Below, one piece after another: positions 33,601 to 42,421 of a stretch of DNA of 49,956 nt. This stretch comes from an uncultured Oscillospiraceae bacterium. GTDB lineage: Bacteria > Bacillota > Clostridia > Oscillospirales > Ruminococcaceae. Where the stretch lies: the NCBI GenBank assembly GCA_958448395.1, contig CAUDDP010000008.1, forward strand, positions 1-49,956. Direction: 5' to 3'. The notes under the pieces are model-generated. The model was not told the DNA's origin, did not search any database, and saw only the letters and a list, made by a program, of their open reading frames with translations. The number at the start of each line of letters is the position of its first letter. Position 1 is the first letter of the stretch. Made by a program: the position numbers and the translations under genes.

Positions 33601-33616
33601 TGTTTCACGTGAAACA
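33601..33616. other. parS: parS centromere site for ParB/Spo0J
   Basis: TGTTTCACGTGAAACA is a perfect 16-bp palindrome identical to the bacterial parS consensus. ParB/Spo0J loads here and spreads to organise and segregate chromosome origins. It lies between truB and ribF, overlapping no gene. parS sites cluster near oriC, so this region is probably in the origin-proximal part of the chromosome (inference). Confidence 0.92.
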
Positions 33617-33622
33617 AGCTGG

Positions 33623-34516
33623 TCAAAAACGTTTCCCAATTCGCAGTTCCTGTTTCTCTCTGTCTGCAAACGCTGTGCCCAGAAACCCACTTTGTGCTCC
33701 ATAGACCGTATAGCAGTCCTGATCTGCCCGTATCCGGTGCAGTCTTGCCAAATCCAGCTTGACGCCATTGCAGAACATGCGTTCCTGTGCCGCATTTAGG
33801 TACAGTTTCGGATAGGCAGAAAACAGGGAATCGGTCGGCAAAAGCTTCTCTGCAATCGTGCCATCTGCCACAGAAGATGCAATCTGTTCAAACGTCAGGC
33901 ACTGTGCCAGTGAATAGCCGCAGGCAGCCGTACGGGTGAGTGCCGTCATGACAGCATCCCCGCCAAGCTGCTGCCCAATGTCAGAGAGCAATGTGCGAAT
34001 ATACGTTCCCTTGCCGCAGGAAACAGTCAGTACCGCTGTTTGCTGTACTTCATCAAATGTCTCCAACGTAATATCATATATTGTTACCATACGGGGCGGA
34101 CGTTCTACCGTTTCTCCCTTTCTTGCCAGCTCATAGAGTCGTTTTCCATTGACAGAAACAGCGGAATACATGGGTGGCAACTGTGTAATCGTTCCAATAA
34201 AATTCGGTAGAACTGCCCGCAGCTGTGCTTCCGTGACATGCATAGCCGGATACTGCTTGGTTAGATTCCCCCAGATATCCAGCGTATCGGTTGCCCTGCC
34301 GAACTGCACCGCAGCTTGATACGTTTTATCCTGATTTGGCAGAATGTCACAGGCTTTCGTTGCCGTTCCCACCAGCACCGGCAACACACCAGTTGCCATG
34401 GGGTCAAGCGTACCAGTATGCCCCAGCCGTTTCATATGCAGGATACCACGCAGTTTACCGATGACATCAAAAGAAGTAAACTGCTGTGGCTTATTCATAC
34501 AGAGGATTCCGTTCAT
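33623..34516 (-). CDS. truB: tRNA pseudouridine-55 synthase
   Basis: TruB converts U55 in the T-loop of tRNAs to pseudouridine. The 297-residue protein has the family start GILCMNKPQQFTSFDV and the catalytic motif GHTGTLDPMATGVLPV, with the catalytic Asp at about residue 38. A short PUA-like C-terminal region is present. Its start overlaps the nrnA stop by four bases, as expected in the rbfA-nrnA-truB-ribF series. Confidence 0.97.
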   Translation of the reverse strand: MNGILCMNKPQQFTSFDVIGKLRGILHMKRLGHTGTLDPMATGVLPVLVGTATKACDILPNQDKTYQAAVQFGRATDTLDIWGNLTKQYPAMHVTEAQLRAVLPNFIGTITQLPPMYSAVSVNGKRLYELARKGETVERPPRMVTIYDITLETFDEVQQTAVLTVSCGKGTYIRTLLSDIGQQLGGDAVMTALTRTAACGYSLAQCLTFEQIASSVADGTIAEKLLPTDSLFSAYPKLYLNAAQERMFCNGVKLDLARLHRIRADQDCYTVYGAQSGFLGTAFADREKQELRIGKRF

Positions 34517-35469
34517 TGTGCGGTAAAGCTCCTCCCCACAGCATCGGTCAGCTTTTGTATCACTTCTTCCGCTGTACCTTCTATCAGGCAGCCGGCAGCT
34601 TTTATATGACCGCCGCCACCGAACTGTTTGCAGATTGCTGCAACATCCACACGGTCAGCAGAACGCATGGAGATTTTGAATACATTCGTTTCTCTCTCCT
34701 TGAGTGTGATTCCCACTTCTGCCCCCTCGACCTGTAGCGGAAATCTCGCCAGTCCGTCCACCTCTGCCTGATCCATTCCATAGGTCTGCAAAAATTCCAA
34801 TGTGATGCAAATGATGATACACTTCCCATTGAAATAGGAACGCATCTGATCCGTCAGCTTTTGTTCCAAGTGCAGTCTGCCCATGCTCTTCACGGCGAAC
34901 ATCGCACGATTGATCTGTGCATACCGGACATCCGGGAACTGTTCCATTAAATCCGCCGCCGCCCGTAACGTATTCGGGGTGACATTGTCAAATTGGAAGC
35001 AGCCGGTATCTGTGGCAATTCCCGTATACAGACAGCAAGCAATTTGTTCTGTCATCGCAACCGGAAGCTGTTTGGCAATGGCATACACAATTTCGCAGGC
35101 AGCAGCTGCCTGCGAATACAGACAGCATTCCGCTGCAAAGGCACGATGTGTCATATGGTGATCAATGGCAAGCTGTACCCGATCTCCATAAACGGCATCT
35201 AAATCTCCCAGCAACTTGCGGTCTGCCACATCCACAGAAATCACCGCTGCAATGGATTCGTCTACCGTATCTTCGCCGTCCTGTGTCAGGAAGGCATAGC
35301 ATGCCGCAATGGGGTCACTACAACGCACGACAGCATGTTTCCCCATCAGGCGAAGCAAGGCAGCCAGTGCATAGCCGCTGCCGATGCAATCGCCATCCGG
35401 ACTCTGGTGAATGAGAATCATTGCCTGCTCACATGTTTGCAGCCATGCAGCTGTCTCTGCAATGTTCAT
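34513..35469 (-). CDS. nrnA: DHH phosphoesterase, bifunctional oligoribonuclease/pAp phosphatase
   Basis: NrnA degrades short oligoribonucleotides and dephosphorylates pAp. The 318-residue protein has the DHH-family motifs SPDGDCIGSG (about residue 24), SVDVAD (about 88), the DHH triad in IDHHMTHRAF (about 112), and the DHHA1 motif GGGGHIKAAGC near the C-terminus. It overlaps rbfA and truB by four bases each (ATGA), implying coupled translation. Confidence 0.95.
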   Translation of the reverse strand: MNIAETAAWLQTCEQAMILIHQSPDGDCIGSGYALAALLRLMGKHAVVRCSDPIAACYAFLTQDGEDTVDESIAAVISVDVADRKLLGDLDAVYGDRVQLAIDHHMTHRAFAAECCLYSQAAAACEIVYAIAKQLPVAMTEQIACCLYTGIATDTGCFQFDNVTPNTLRAAADLMEQFPDVRYAQINRAMFAVKSMGRLHLEQKLTDQMRSYFNGKCIIICITLEFLQTYGMDQAEVDGLARFPLQVEGAEVGITLKERETNVFKISMRSADRVDVAAICKQFGGGGHIKAAGCLIEGTAEEVIQKLTDAVGRSFTAQ

Positions 35470-35831
35470 AGGCTGCTCTCCTCATCGTCTTCCAAATGCA
35501 GATCATGCAGCTTCCGATTGATTTCTGCACTGTGTGCAATGGAATCATCTGCAATGAAATGCAATGCCGGAGATTTCCGCAGCTTCAACCGGTGAAACAG
35601 TTCCCGCCGAAGGAAACCGGTCGCACTGACCAGCCCAGTACAGGAAGTCTTTGCTGTTTCTGTTCCACGCAGACTGGAAACATACACTTTGCAATTGGAC
35701 ATATCATTGGACAGCTCTACTCTGACAATGGTCAGAAGCGGATCAATACGAGGATCTTTCAGCTCCCGTAACAGTGCTGTGAGTTCCCGCAGAATATCCT
35801 CTTCTGTCCGACTGGTTTTATAACTTGCCAT
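35466..35831 (-). CDS. rbfA: Ribosome-binding factor A
   Basis: RbfA is a KH-type factor for 16S rRNA 5' end maturation and 30S assembly. The 121-residue protein shows family features: an N-terminal helix (TEEDILRELTALLREL), DPRIDPLLTIVRVELSND and the C-terminal LRKSPALHFIADDSI. The order infB-rbfA-nrnA is normal. Its stop overlaps the nrnA start. It is separated from infB by 59 bases. Confidence 0.96.
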   Translation of the reverse strand: MASYKTSRTEEDILRELTALLRELKDPRIDPLLTIVRVELSNDMSNCKVYVSSLRGTETAKTSCTGLVSATGFLRRELFHRLKLRKSPALHFIADDSIAHSAEINRKLHDLHLEDDEESSL

Positions 35832-35890
35832 GCGTACTCCTTTCCGCTTTCGGGATATTGTTCCCTGTTCCCATTCTTTTCGCTGTAAAT

Positions 35891-38542
35891 TTATTCTTGA
35901 TATTCCTCCATGATAAAGGCCTCAAAGATGTCGCCTTCCTTGAAGTCCCGGAACTTCTCCAGCGTAATCCCGCACTCGTAGCTCTCATTGACTTCCTTCA
36001 CATCATCCTTGAACCGCTTCAGACTGGACATCTTATCTTCTGCAATGACAACGCCGTCTCGAACGACACGAATTTCACATTGTCTGGTCACCTTGCCGCT
36101 CAGTACATACGCACCGGCAACCGCACCAACACTTGAAATCTTGTAGACCTGCCGCACCTCAATTCGTCCCATGACAACTTCCCGGAACTTCGGTGCCAGC
36201 ATCCCCTTCATTGCCGTTTCCACATCTTCAATGGCATCATAAATGACACGATATGTGCGAATTTCCACATTGTCTCTGGCTGCAATCTCCTCTGCAACCG
36301 GATCCGGTCGTACATTAAAGCCAATGATAATGGCATTGGACGCACTTGCCAGCATGACATCACTTTCCTTGATCGCACCAACGCCGCCGTGGATCACGCG
36401 TACCCGAACTTCGTCATTCTGAATTTTCTCCAAGGATTGCTTCACGGCTTCAACAGAACCCTGTACGTCTGCCTTTACGACAATTGCCAGTTCCTTCATT
36501 TCACCTTCTGCAATCTGGCTAAATAGGTTATCCAGTGTTACCTTCTGATATGCATTGAACTTCGCCTGCTTTGCCTCATGCTTCCGCTGTTCTACCAATG
36601 TCTTTGCCAGACGCTCATCTTCCACCACATCGAAGACATCTCCGGCAGACGGCACTTCCGCCAAACCGGTAATTTCCACCGGTACAGACGGACCAGCTTC
36701 GTGTACCACAACGCCCTTGTCATTGGTCATTACACGCACCTTACCGACAGTCGTACCAGCCAGAATCACATCTCCAGTATGCAGAGTACCATTCTGTACC
36801 AGCAGGGTTGCAACCGGTCCTCTGCCCTTATCCAAACGGGCTTCTACGACAGTACCTTTCGCACGACGGTTCGGATTTGCCTTCAGTTCCTGCATTTCTG
36901 CAACGAGTAGTACATTTTCGAGCAACTCATCAATACCCTGACCAGTCTTTGCAGAAACCGGTACACAGATAACATCACCACCCCAGTCTTCGCAGACCAG
37001 ATCGTACTTGGTGAGTTCCTCCTTAACCCGATCTGGATTCGCACCTTCTTTATCCATCTTATTGATGGCAACAATCAAAGAAACCCCAGCTGCCTTTGCA
37101 TGGTTGATGGATTCTACCGTCTGTGGCATGATGCCATCATCGGCTGCAACAACCAGAATGGCAATATCTGTAATATTCGCCCCTCTTGCACGCATGGCAG
37201 TGAAGGCTTCGTGTCCCGGTGTATCTAAGAATGTAATTTCCTTGCCGTTGCAGGTCACCTGATACGCACCAATATGCTGTGTGATACCACCGGCTTCGCC
37301 AGCTGCAATATTGGCATGACGGATATAGTCCAGAATAGAGGTCTTACCGTGGTCAACGTGTCCCATTACCACCACAACCGGAGAACGCTCTTCTGTGTTA
37401 TCCGATTCGTCTTCTTCTTCAATCAGACGCTCTTCAATGGTCACAATAACTTCCTTTTCGACCTTTGCTCCCAGTTCTTCTGCCACCAGAGAAGCCGTAT
37501 CAAAGTCGATTTCCTCATTGATGGATGCCATGACACCGAGTCCCATCAGCTTTTTGATCACTTCTGTGGCAGTTACCTTCAGACGGCTTGCCAGTTCGCT
37601 GACTACAATATTCTCCGGAATCCGCACCTTCAGCTGCTGCTTTCTTGCCTTTTCCAGTTCGAGCCGACGCAAGCGATCCTGTTCCGTCTCCCGCTTATTG
37701 GAATACTTCTGCTTGTTTCGCTGTGCAGACTTCTGGTTAATCTTCTGCTTCTTGGTGGAATAATTATCCTTGCTGTATTTCCCAGCCGGTGCAATCTGTT
37801 CATACCGCTGGTTGTACTTATCCAAATCCACATAAGAACCACGGGTATCCACCGTCCGGCGTTTCTCCGTTGTCGTTGCAGTATCGGATGAAATCTCCAC
37901 CTCTACATGCAGCCGTTCCCCACGCTTCTGTGCCTTTGGCTGCTGCTTCTGCTTTTTCTTGTGGTCATGTTCCGGTATGCTGTGATTGGATGCTGGCTTT
38001 GCCGATCGGCTGTTCTGTACAGACGGCTGCGGCTTTTTCGACTGCGTACCGCTGTTTGTCTGCGACTGTGCCGGCTTCTGCTGCTGATTGTTCTGTGCAG
38101 TCGGCTGCGGCTTTTTTGGCTGCACACCGCTGTTTGCCTGCGGCTGTACCGGTTTCTGCTGCTGACTGTTCTGTGCAGACGGCTGCAACTTTTTCGGCTG
38201 TGCGGCAGGATTGTTATTGGCAGATTGCTGCCGTTTCCGCTCCTGCGGCTTCTTTCCCTGATTCTGCTGCTTGGCAGTTTTTTTCTCATTCCCTTTTTTC
38301 ATAGCTTGTTGTGCCACCTCTTCCCTCGTACTATTCTTTGTTGCGAAATAGGCTGCAAAGTCAGCCACCTGTCGCTGCTGTGTCACATACTCCAACGCCA
38401 GATTGACCTCTTCCTCTGTCAGACCGCTGCTGCTCTTTTTCTCCTCACCGTTTCCGGCTGCGGCATAAAATGCAATCAGTTCTGCCGGAGCAAGCTGTAA
38501 TGTCTTTGCAACGTCGCTCAATTTCTGTTTTTTTGTCGTCAT
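35891..38542 (-). CDS. infB: Translation initiation factor IF-2
   Basis: IF-2 is the GTPase that brings fMet-tRNA to the ribosome. The start at ATG 38542 has GGAG 8 bases upstream and gives about 883 residues; the longer frame is not needed. Residues about 1-80 and 300-360 hold IF2_N-like modules. A Gln/Lys/Pro/Asn-rich low-complexity region lies between, with three tandem 26-residue repeats (about 115-192). The GTPase domain shows G1 GHVDHGKTS, G3 DTPGHEAF and G4 NKMD. The C-terminal domains are complete. It is part of the rimP-nusA-infB operon. Confidence 0.97.
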   Translation of the reverse strand: MTTKKQKLSDVAKTLQLAPAELIAFYAAAGNGEEKKSSSGLTEEEVNLALEYVTQQRQVADFAAYFATKNSTREEVAQQAMKKGNEKKTAKQQNQGKKPQERKRQQSANNNPAAQPKKLQPSAQNSQQQKPVQPQANSGVQPKKPQPTAQNNQQQKPAQSQTNSGTQSKKPQPSVQNSRSAKPASNHSIPEHDHKKKQKQQPKAQKRGERLHVEVEISSDTATTTEKRRTVDTRGSYVDLDKYNQRYEQIAPAGKYSKDNYSTKKQKINQKSAQRNKQKYSNKRETEQDRLRRLELEKARKQQLKVRIPENIVVSELASRLKVTATEVIKKLMGLGVMASINEEIDFDTASLVAEELGAKVEKEVIVTIEERLIEEEDESDNTEERSPVVVVMGHVDHGKTSILDYIRHANIAAGEAGGITQHIGAYQVTCNGKEITFLDTPGHEAFTAMRARGANITDIAILVVAADDGIMPQTVESINHAKAAGVSLIVAINKMDKEGANPDRVKEELTKYDLVCEDWGGDVICVPVSAKTGQGIDELLENVLLVAEMQELKANPNRRAKGTVVEARLDKGRGPVATLLVQNGTLHTGDVILAGTTVGKVRVMTNDKGVVVHEAGPSVPVEITGLAEVPSAGDVFDVVEDERLAKTLVEQRKHEAKQAKFNAYQKVTLDNLFSQIAEGEMKELAIVVKADVQGSVEAVKQSLEKIQNDEVRVRVIHGGVGAIKESDVMLASASNAIIIGFNVRPDPVAEEIAARDNVEIRTYRVIYDAIEDVETAMKGMLAPKFREVVMGRIEVRQVYKISSVGAVAGAYVLSGKVTRQCEIRVVRDGVVIAEDKMSSLKRFKDDVKEVNESYECGITLEKFRDFKEGDIFEAFIMEEYQE
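38009..38200. repeat. 78-bp tandem repeat in the IF-2 linker
   Basis: Three copies (the last incomplete) of a 78-bp unit encode the 26-residue unit QPKKPQPTAQNNQQQKPAQS plus QTNSGT, at about IF-2 residues 115, 141 and 167. The copies differ at several bases, so the repeat is old enough to have diverged. The frame is preserved. The number of units may vary between strains. Confidence 0.7.
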
Positions 38543-38638
38543 CGGCAACTCTCCTTTCCGCTGCTGTCCCGCCATCTTACAGCAGGACAAAATGGGTTCT
38601 GCACGATTGTGCCCGATTAGAAAAATTTATCATCCCTG

Positions 38639-38956
38639 TCAGGGCTGTTCTGCCAGCAGCATTTCCTGTATCCGCTTGGCAAAGCCCGTTTCACATATTG
38701 TTAAAATACCTGACCGCTGTCCGAACAGCAGCCGTACTTCTGCCATCTCCCAATCTGTCTGCACAACAGGAATCTGTTTTCGCTGTGCATAATACAGCAC
38801 CTCTTTTCGGCTTTTCTCTGAGAGGTCTGCTGTCAGCAGCACACAGGCTGCATAGCCGCCTTCCATGGCATCCTTTGCTCGTGCAAAGCCTGCCTCCAGC
38901 TTCCCTGCCTTACGACAGATCGTCAGTAAGTTCCTGTACTTTTCTTGTAAGGGCAT
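38639..38956 (-). CDS. L7Ae/L30e-family RNA-binding protein (YlxQ)
   Basis: A protein of about 105 residues with the L7Ae fold: KYRNLLTICRKAGKLEAGFARAKDAM...AACVLLTADLSEKSRKEVLYYAQ. YlxQ proteins bind kink-turn-like RNAs; the physiological target is not settled. ATG 38956 is chosen since AAGGAG is 7 bases upstream; it overlaps the end of rnpM by 47 bases. The neighbours nusA-rnpM-ylxQ-infB are the standard order. The gap to the infB start is 96 bases. Confidence 0.9.
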   Translation of the reverse strand: MPLQEKYRNLLTICRKAGKLEAGFARAKDAMEGGYAACVLLTADLSEKSRKEVLYYAQRKQIPVVQTDWEMAEVRLLFGQRSGILTICETGFAKRIQEMLLAEQP

Positions 38957-39203
38957 TTTCCATCTCCTTATAGGCTTCCGGCGGAAACATCTGTACAAAT
39001 GAACGTTCTACCTTGCGGGTCTTTTTCGCTTTTTCCAGACAGGCTTGATTTTTACATAAATATGCACCTCGTCCAGCCGTTTTTCCCGTTTCATCAATCA
39101 GAAACGAACCATCTGTTGTCCGGACAATCCGAATCATTTCCCGTTTTGGTTTTTTCTCTCCACAGCCCATACAGACACGCAGCACTTCTTTTTTCTTCTT
39201 CAT
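38910..39203 (-). CDS. rnpM: RNase P modulator RnpM (YlxR, DUF448)
   Basis: The 97-residue protein shows the DUF448 signature CMGCGEKKPKREMIRIVR near the start and the GRGAYLCKNQACLEKAKK motif in the middle. Work on the B. subtilis homologue describes binding to RNase P RNA and modulation of its activity. It sits between nusA (6 bases upstream) and ylxQ (47-base overlap) as in most Firmicutes. Confidence 0.94.
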   Translation of the reverse strand: MKKKKEVLRVCMGCGEKKPKREMIRIVRTTDGSFLIDETGKTAGRGAYLCKNQACLEKAKKTRKVERSFVQMFPPEAYKEMENALTRKVQELTDDLS

Positions 39204-39209
39204 GCTGTT

Positions 39210-40556
39210 TTATGCCTCCGTAGTTTCCGACGCAGCTGCTTCTTCTGTTTCTACTGGAGCAGCTTCCGCCTCTTCTGCTGTCGGTGTAATGGCAGAGGCA
39301 ATTACCGCAGCCGTATCTTCCTCTTCCAGCAGCAGATCGTCCTCGTCTTCGTCGCACTGCTGTTTCCAATTATCTTCCCATGCTGCTGCATCATTTTCCT
39401 GCTGAGCCTCTTGTACAGCCTGTGCTTCTGCGGCGGCCGCAGCTGCTTCTTCCGCAGCTGCCTTTGCTGCCAGTTCTGCTGTTGCTTCTTCCAGCTTTTC
39501 AGCAATCAAAGCTGCATTCTCCGGTGTCGCAGCCTTGATGTCAATCTTATAGCCAGTCAGTTTGGCAGCCAGCTTGGCATTCTGTCCCCGGTTGCCGATG
39601 GCAAGGGACAGCTGATTCGCAGGCACCAATACTCCACAAAGCCGTTCTTCCGAATTGATAATCGTGACGCTTTCCACCGTTGCCGGAGCGAGTGCTCTTG
39701 CAATAAATTCCTCCGGTTTTTCGCTGTATGGGATAATATCAATTTTTTCGCCGCTCAAAGACTTGACAACCGCATCAATTCTCGCATGCTTCGGACCGAT
39801 ACATGCACTGACCGGATCCACATTCGGATCATTTGACCAAACCGCAATCTTGGTGCGGGCACCGGCTTCTCTGGAGATTGCCTTGATTTCGACAACGCCG
39901 TCATAGATTTCCGGCACTTCCAGTTCAAACATCCGCTTGACCAGTTCCTTGCGGACACGGGAAATCTTGATAATCGGCTTTTTCTGCTTGTTGGCAATAT
40001 TCGTAACATAGACCATAATGCTCTGTCCCTCTTTCAATTCCTCACCCGGAATCTGCTCATTGTGGAACAGGTAAATTTCTGTCTTGTCATAGACCAGTGT
40101 AGCAGCACCGCCCTTTTCCACCTGTGTCACCGTACAGGTGATGCAGTCATTCTCCTTATCCTGGAACTTATCCAGAATCCGCTGACGATTGATGTCCCGC
40201 AAGTCCCCTTTGATGGACTGTTTTGCAGAGAGGGCAGCCGCCCGACCGAACCGGCTGATGTCCAACCGCTTCTGAATATAATCGCCTACCTTTACATTCG
40301 GATTCATGGTACGGGCTTCTGCAATATTGATTTCATTTTCGTCAATCGGTTCCTCATCAATCACCTCTTGCCGCAAATACATTTCAAATTTTTTTGTCAC
40401 CGGATCAATTTCCACCGTGATGTTATCTTCGCTGTCGGGATACGCCTTTCTGGCTGCTTTGAGCATAGCAGATTTTATCTTTTCAATCAGGGTAGCAGTG
40501 TCCAGACCGTTTTCGCTGCCCAACGTATCCAGTGCTTCAAAAAAAGCATTGTCCAT
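39210..40556 (-). CDS. nusA: Transcription termination/antitermination factor NusA
   Basis: NusA binds RNA polymerase and RNA and tunes pausing, termination and antitermination. The ATG at 40556 (MDNAFFEALDTL) has GGAGG 7 bases upstream; about 448 residues. It has the N-terminal polymerase-binding domain, an S1 domain (about 130-200) and two KH domains (about 200-345; GPKHARIDAVVKSLSGEKIDI; AIGNRGQNAKLAAKLTGYKI). The C-terminal 100 residues are a highly acidic, Ala/Glu-rich tail rather than the acidic repeats of E. coli NusA. It follows rimP by 17 bases. Confidence 0.96.
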   Translation of the reverse strand: MDNAFFEALDTLGSENGLDTATLIEKIKSAMLKAARKAYPDSEDNITVEIDPVTKKFEMYLRQEVIDEEPIDENEINIAEARTMNPNVKVGDYIQKRLDISRFGRAAALSAKQSIKGDLRDINRQRILDKFQDKENDCITCTVTQVEKGGAATLVYDKTEIYLFHNEQIPGEELKEGQSIMVYVTNIANKQKKPIIKISRVRKELVKRMFELEVPEIYDGVVEIKAISREAGARTKIAVWSNDPNVDPVSACIGPKHARIDAVVKSLSGEKIDIIPYSEKPEEFIARALAPATVESVTIINSEERLCGVLVPANQLSLAIGNRGQNAKLAAKLTGYKIDIKAATPENAALIAEKLEEATAELAAKAAAEEAAAAAAEAQAVQEAQQENDAAAWEDNWKQQCDEDEDDLLLEEEDTAAVIASAITPTAEEAEAAPVETEEAAASETTEA

Positions 40557-40573
40557 TTTATGTGCCTCCATTT

Positions 40574-41050
40574 TTAAAATTCAAATGCTTCGTATCGTTT
40601 TACAAATGTGAGTGCTGCAAGGGGCAGGCTGACCATACCGGTTTCGGTTTGCAGCGTCAGCATGTCATCTTTGCAGGATTGCAGCGTGCCGATGAATTCC
40701 CGTTCGCCGTCAATGGGGCGGATGGTACGGGCACGCACTTCTGTTCCCGCACCTTCGGCAAAGTGCCAAGTACGGTTGAACTCCCGTTCCAGACCGGCAG
40801 AACCGACCTCCAGAATATAGTTCTGGGAGATGGGATCCTGTTCGTCCAGCAGTTGATTGACCGGTTCCGTCATTTTTTCGCAGTCCTCAATGGTAATGCC
40901 GTTTTCGTGATCAATGAAGATGCGAAGATACCAGTAAGCACCTTCCTTTTCAAACCGCACGTCCCAAATCCGGAAACCGAATCCGTCTGCAATTGGTTTC
41001 ACCGCATCATAAATCCGCTGCTCGGTTGCACCAAACGCTTTCAGTTTCAT
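40574..41050 (-). CDS. rimP: Ribosome maturation factor RimP
   Basis: RimP helps assemble the 30S subunit. From ATG 41050, with AAAGGAG upstream, the protein has 158 residues. The conserved stretches are DVRFEKEGAYWYLRIFIDHE, TIEDCEKMTEPVNQLLDEQDPI and YILEVGSAGLEREFNRTWHF, the latter a family hallmark. It is the first gene of the nusA-infB operon. A promoter (41150-41178) and a strong leader hairpin precede it. Confidence 0.95.
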   Translation of the reverse strand: MKLKAFGATEQRIYDAVKPIADGFGFRIWDVRFEKEGAYWYLRIFIDHENGITIEDCEKMTEPVNQLLDEQDPISQNYILEVGSAGLEREFNRTWHFAEGAGTEVRARTIRPIDGEREFIGTLQSCKDDMLTLQTETGMVSLPLAALTFVKRYEAFEF

Positions 41051-41107
41051 ATGATTGCTCCTTTCTGTTTGCAACGGAGGAGCTGCAAAAAGCCCCTAAC
41101 ATAAACG

Positions 41108-41132
41108 AAAGACCGGAAGGGTTCCGGTCTTT
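41108..41132 (-). promoter_or_regulatory. Perfect 11-bp hairpin in the rimP-nusA leader
   Basis: AAAGACCGGAA (41108-41118) and TTCCGGTCTTT (41122-41132) are perfectly complementary with a 3-base loop. It lies between the rimP promoter and start codon on the transcript. It is followed by CGTTTATG rather than a run of T, so it is not a good intrinsic terminator. Autoregulation by NusA or another operon product is possible but unproven. Confidence 0.65.
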
Positions 41133-41149
41133 GCTGCTGCGATATTCTT

Positions 41150-41178
41150 ATTATAGCACATGGGTTTCAAAAAATCAA
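41150..41178 (-). promoter_or_regulatory. Promoter of the rimP-nusA-infB operon
   Basis: On the minus strand: TTGATT (41173-41178), 17 bases, TATAAT (41150-41155), with TGC immediately before the -10. The leader is about 93 bases. Confidence 0.85.
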
Positions 41179-41369
41179 GAGGATTTTCCCCTGTTTTTCA
41201 TTTTTGTTGACTTTTGTCGCAGAATCCGGCATCATAAAAAAACAAGGGCATACCAAAAACGGTAGGCAGTCTTTCTCGTTCTCATGCATATTCTATGGAT
41301 GAGGTGAGAATTGTAAAAAGTTATATGGGAAGAACGTTCCCACTTCTGTGAATTGCTTACAGCAATCAT

Positions 41370-41414
41370 AAAAAGAAATAACCGCCCCTGTCTTTCAAAC
41401 TGAGCGGTTATTTC
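41370..41414 (-). terminator. Terminator of the lipoprotein gene
   Basis: An 11-bp perfect stem (GAAATAACCGC at 41375-41385, GCGGTTATTTC at 41404-41414), followed on the minus strand by TTTTTATG. It lies 118 bases beyond the stop codon. Confidence 0.78.
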
Positions 41415-41532
41415 TCAACTATCTCACATGCAAGCAACCAGCTATCGGTATGCTCCCCTTATCTTTATTACATCCATCCCATCTGGATTATCAAGTGACA
41501 AACCAGACTTTTTTCAGAGCAACAACATTCAA

Positions 41533-42333
41533 TTATGGAAGCCATGTAATATATAATTGTTCAAGCTGATTCGTCTCGTCGTTGAATTCAAAATGATAGC
41601 CACTGCTTCCCATATATACTTCGGAATCAACCTCGTAGTCTACATTATTATATTCATCTTTCTCGGTAGGTTCACTGTTATTTTCCAGAAGCTGTTCTTT
41701 GGTAAGCGTTAAAGGGAAAGAGAAGCAAACATAGTTTGCTGCATCGTTGATAGCACTGATGATCTCCTCGTTCCTGCTGTCCTCATAATCAGGCTGTGGA
41801 ACATAGAGCGAATACCATCTTACAGTAGAAAGTAAACATTCTGCTTCAGTGATATTGGCTTCTGTGATATTCATAAAAGAAAACTGCATGCTAACATAAT
41901 CATTGATTCTCACAGTATAGTCGCTAGTTTCATAATTCTTGTTTACGTTGTTTCCAATATTATTCAGTTCATTTTCGCTGAACGGAATTCCACCATCAAT
42001 CAAATCTTGCAGGGTACTTTCACCAAGGGTAAAAATCTGACCATTATAGGCGAAGCATCTGTTTTCAAGGTCAGCATAATTTTCACTTAATCCTGCTACG
42101 GGAGTAAATTCTTCCGGTTCAGTGGCTACAGCCGTTTCTTCAGTAGCACTTTCAGTCGCTTCTTCAGTCGTATCTTCCGCAGCCTCAGTGACTTCTTCTG
42201 TTTCGGATACTGTTGTTTCAGCCTCTGTGGTCTGTACCGTTTCGTTTTCAGTTGTATCACTGTTTTCTGTTGTGCCACAAGCCGTAAAACTCAGTAACAC
42301 TGCAATGGCAGCAACTAATGCCTTTTTGTTCAT
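41533..42333 (-). CDS. Lipoprotein with Thr/Glu-rich linker, unknown function
   Basis: The 266-residue protein has a lipoprotein signal with lipobox LSFTAC (Cys at about 19), then a low-complexity linker of about 55 residues dominated by Thr, Glu and Ala, then a globular domain (about 75-266) that I do not recognise. The domain has motifs such as CFAYNGQIFTLGESTLQDLIDGGIPF and a Tyr/Glu-rich C-terminus. The linker suggests that the domain is held away from the membrane. The gene stands alone, with its own consensus promoter and terminator. Confidence 0.8.
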   Translation of the reverse strand: MNKKALVAAIAVLLSFTACGTTENSDTTENETVQTTEAETTVSETEEVTEAAEDTTEEATESATEETAVATEPEEFTPVAGLSENYADLENRCFAYNGQIFTLGESTLQDLIDGGIPFSENELNNIGNNVNKNYETSDYTVRINDYVSMQFSFMNITEANITEAECLLSTVRWYSLYVPQPDYEDSRNEEIISAINDAANYVCFSFPLTLTKEQLLENNSEPTEKDEYNNVDYEVDSEVYMGSSGYHFEFNDETNQLEQLYITWLP

Positions 42334-42374
42334 ATTCGCAACATTTTCCTTCCATAAAAAATTTTATGTTTCTT

Positions 42375-42403
42375 ATTATACACTGGATTTTCTGCTTTGT
42401 CAA
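42375..42403 (-). promoter_or_regulatory. Promoter of the lipoprotein gene
   Basis: On the minus strand: TTGACA (42398-42403), 17 bases, TATAAT (42375-42380), a perfect consensus. The leader is about 35 bases with GGAAGGAAAA as ribosome binding region. Confidence 0.88.
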
Positions 42404-42421
42404 GATTTTTTACTATGATCT

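Larger units (their letters stand above)
41051..41532. other. Gene-free region between the lipoprotein gene and rimP
   Basis: These 482 bases contain the rimP leader with its hairpin (41108-41132), the rimP promoter (41150-41178) and the terminator of the lipoprotein gene (41370-41414). Between them, an 18-codon ORF on the plus strand (41295-41351) has no convincing ribosome binding site. I see nothing else firm. Confidence 0.65.

Noticed and set aside
41295..41351. 18-codon plus-strand ORF (MDEVRIVKSYMGRTFPLL)
   Set aside because: The translation looks protein-like, but there is no Shine-Dalgarno sequence, no clear promoter with a good -10 and no continuation. At most a remnant.
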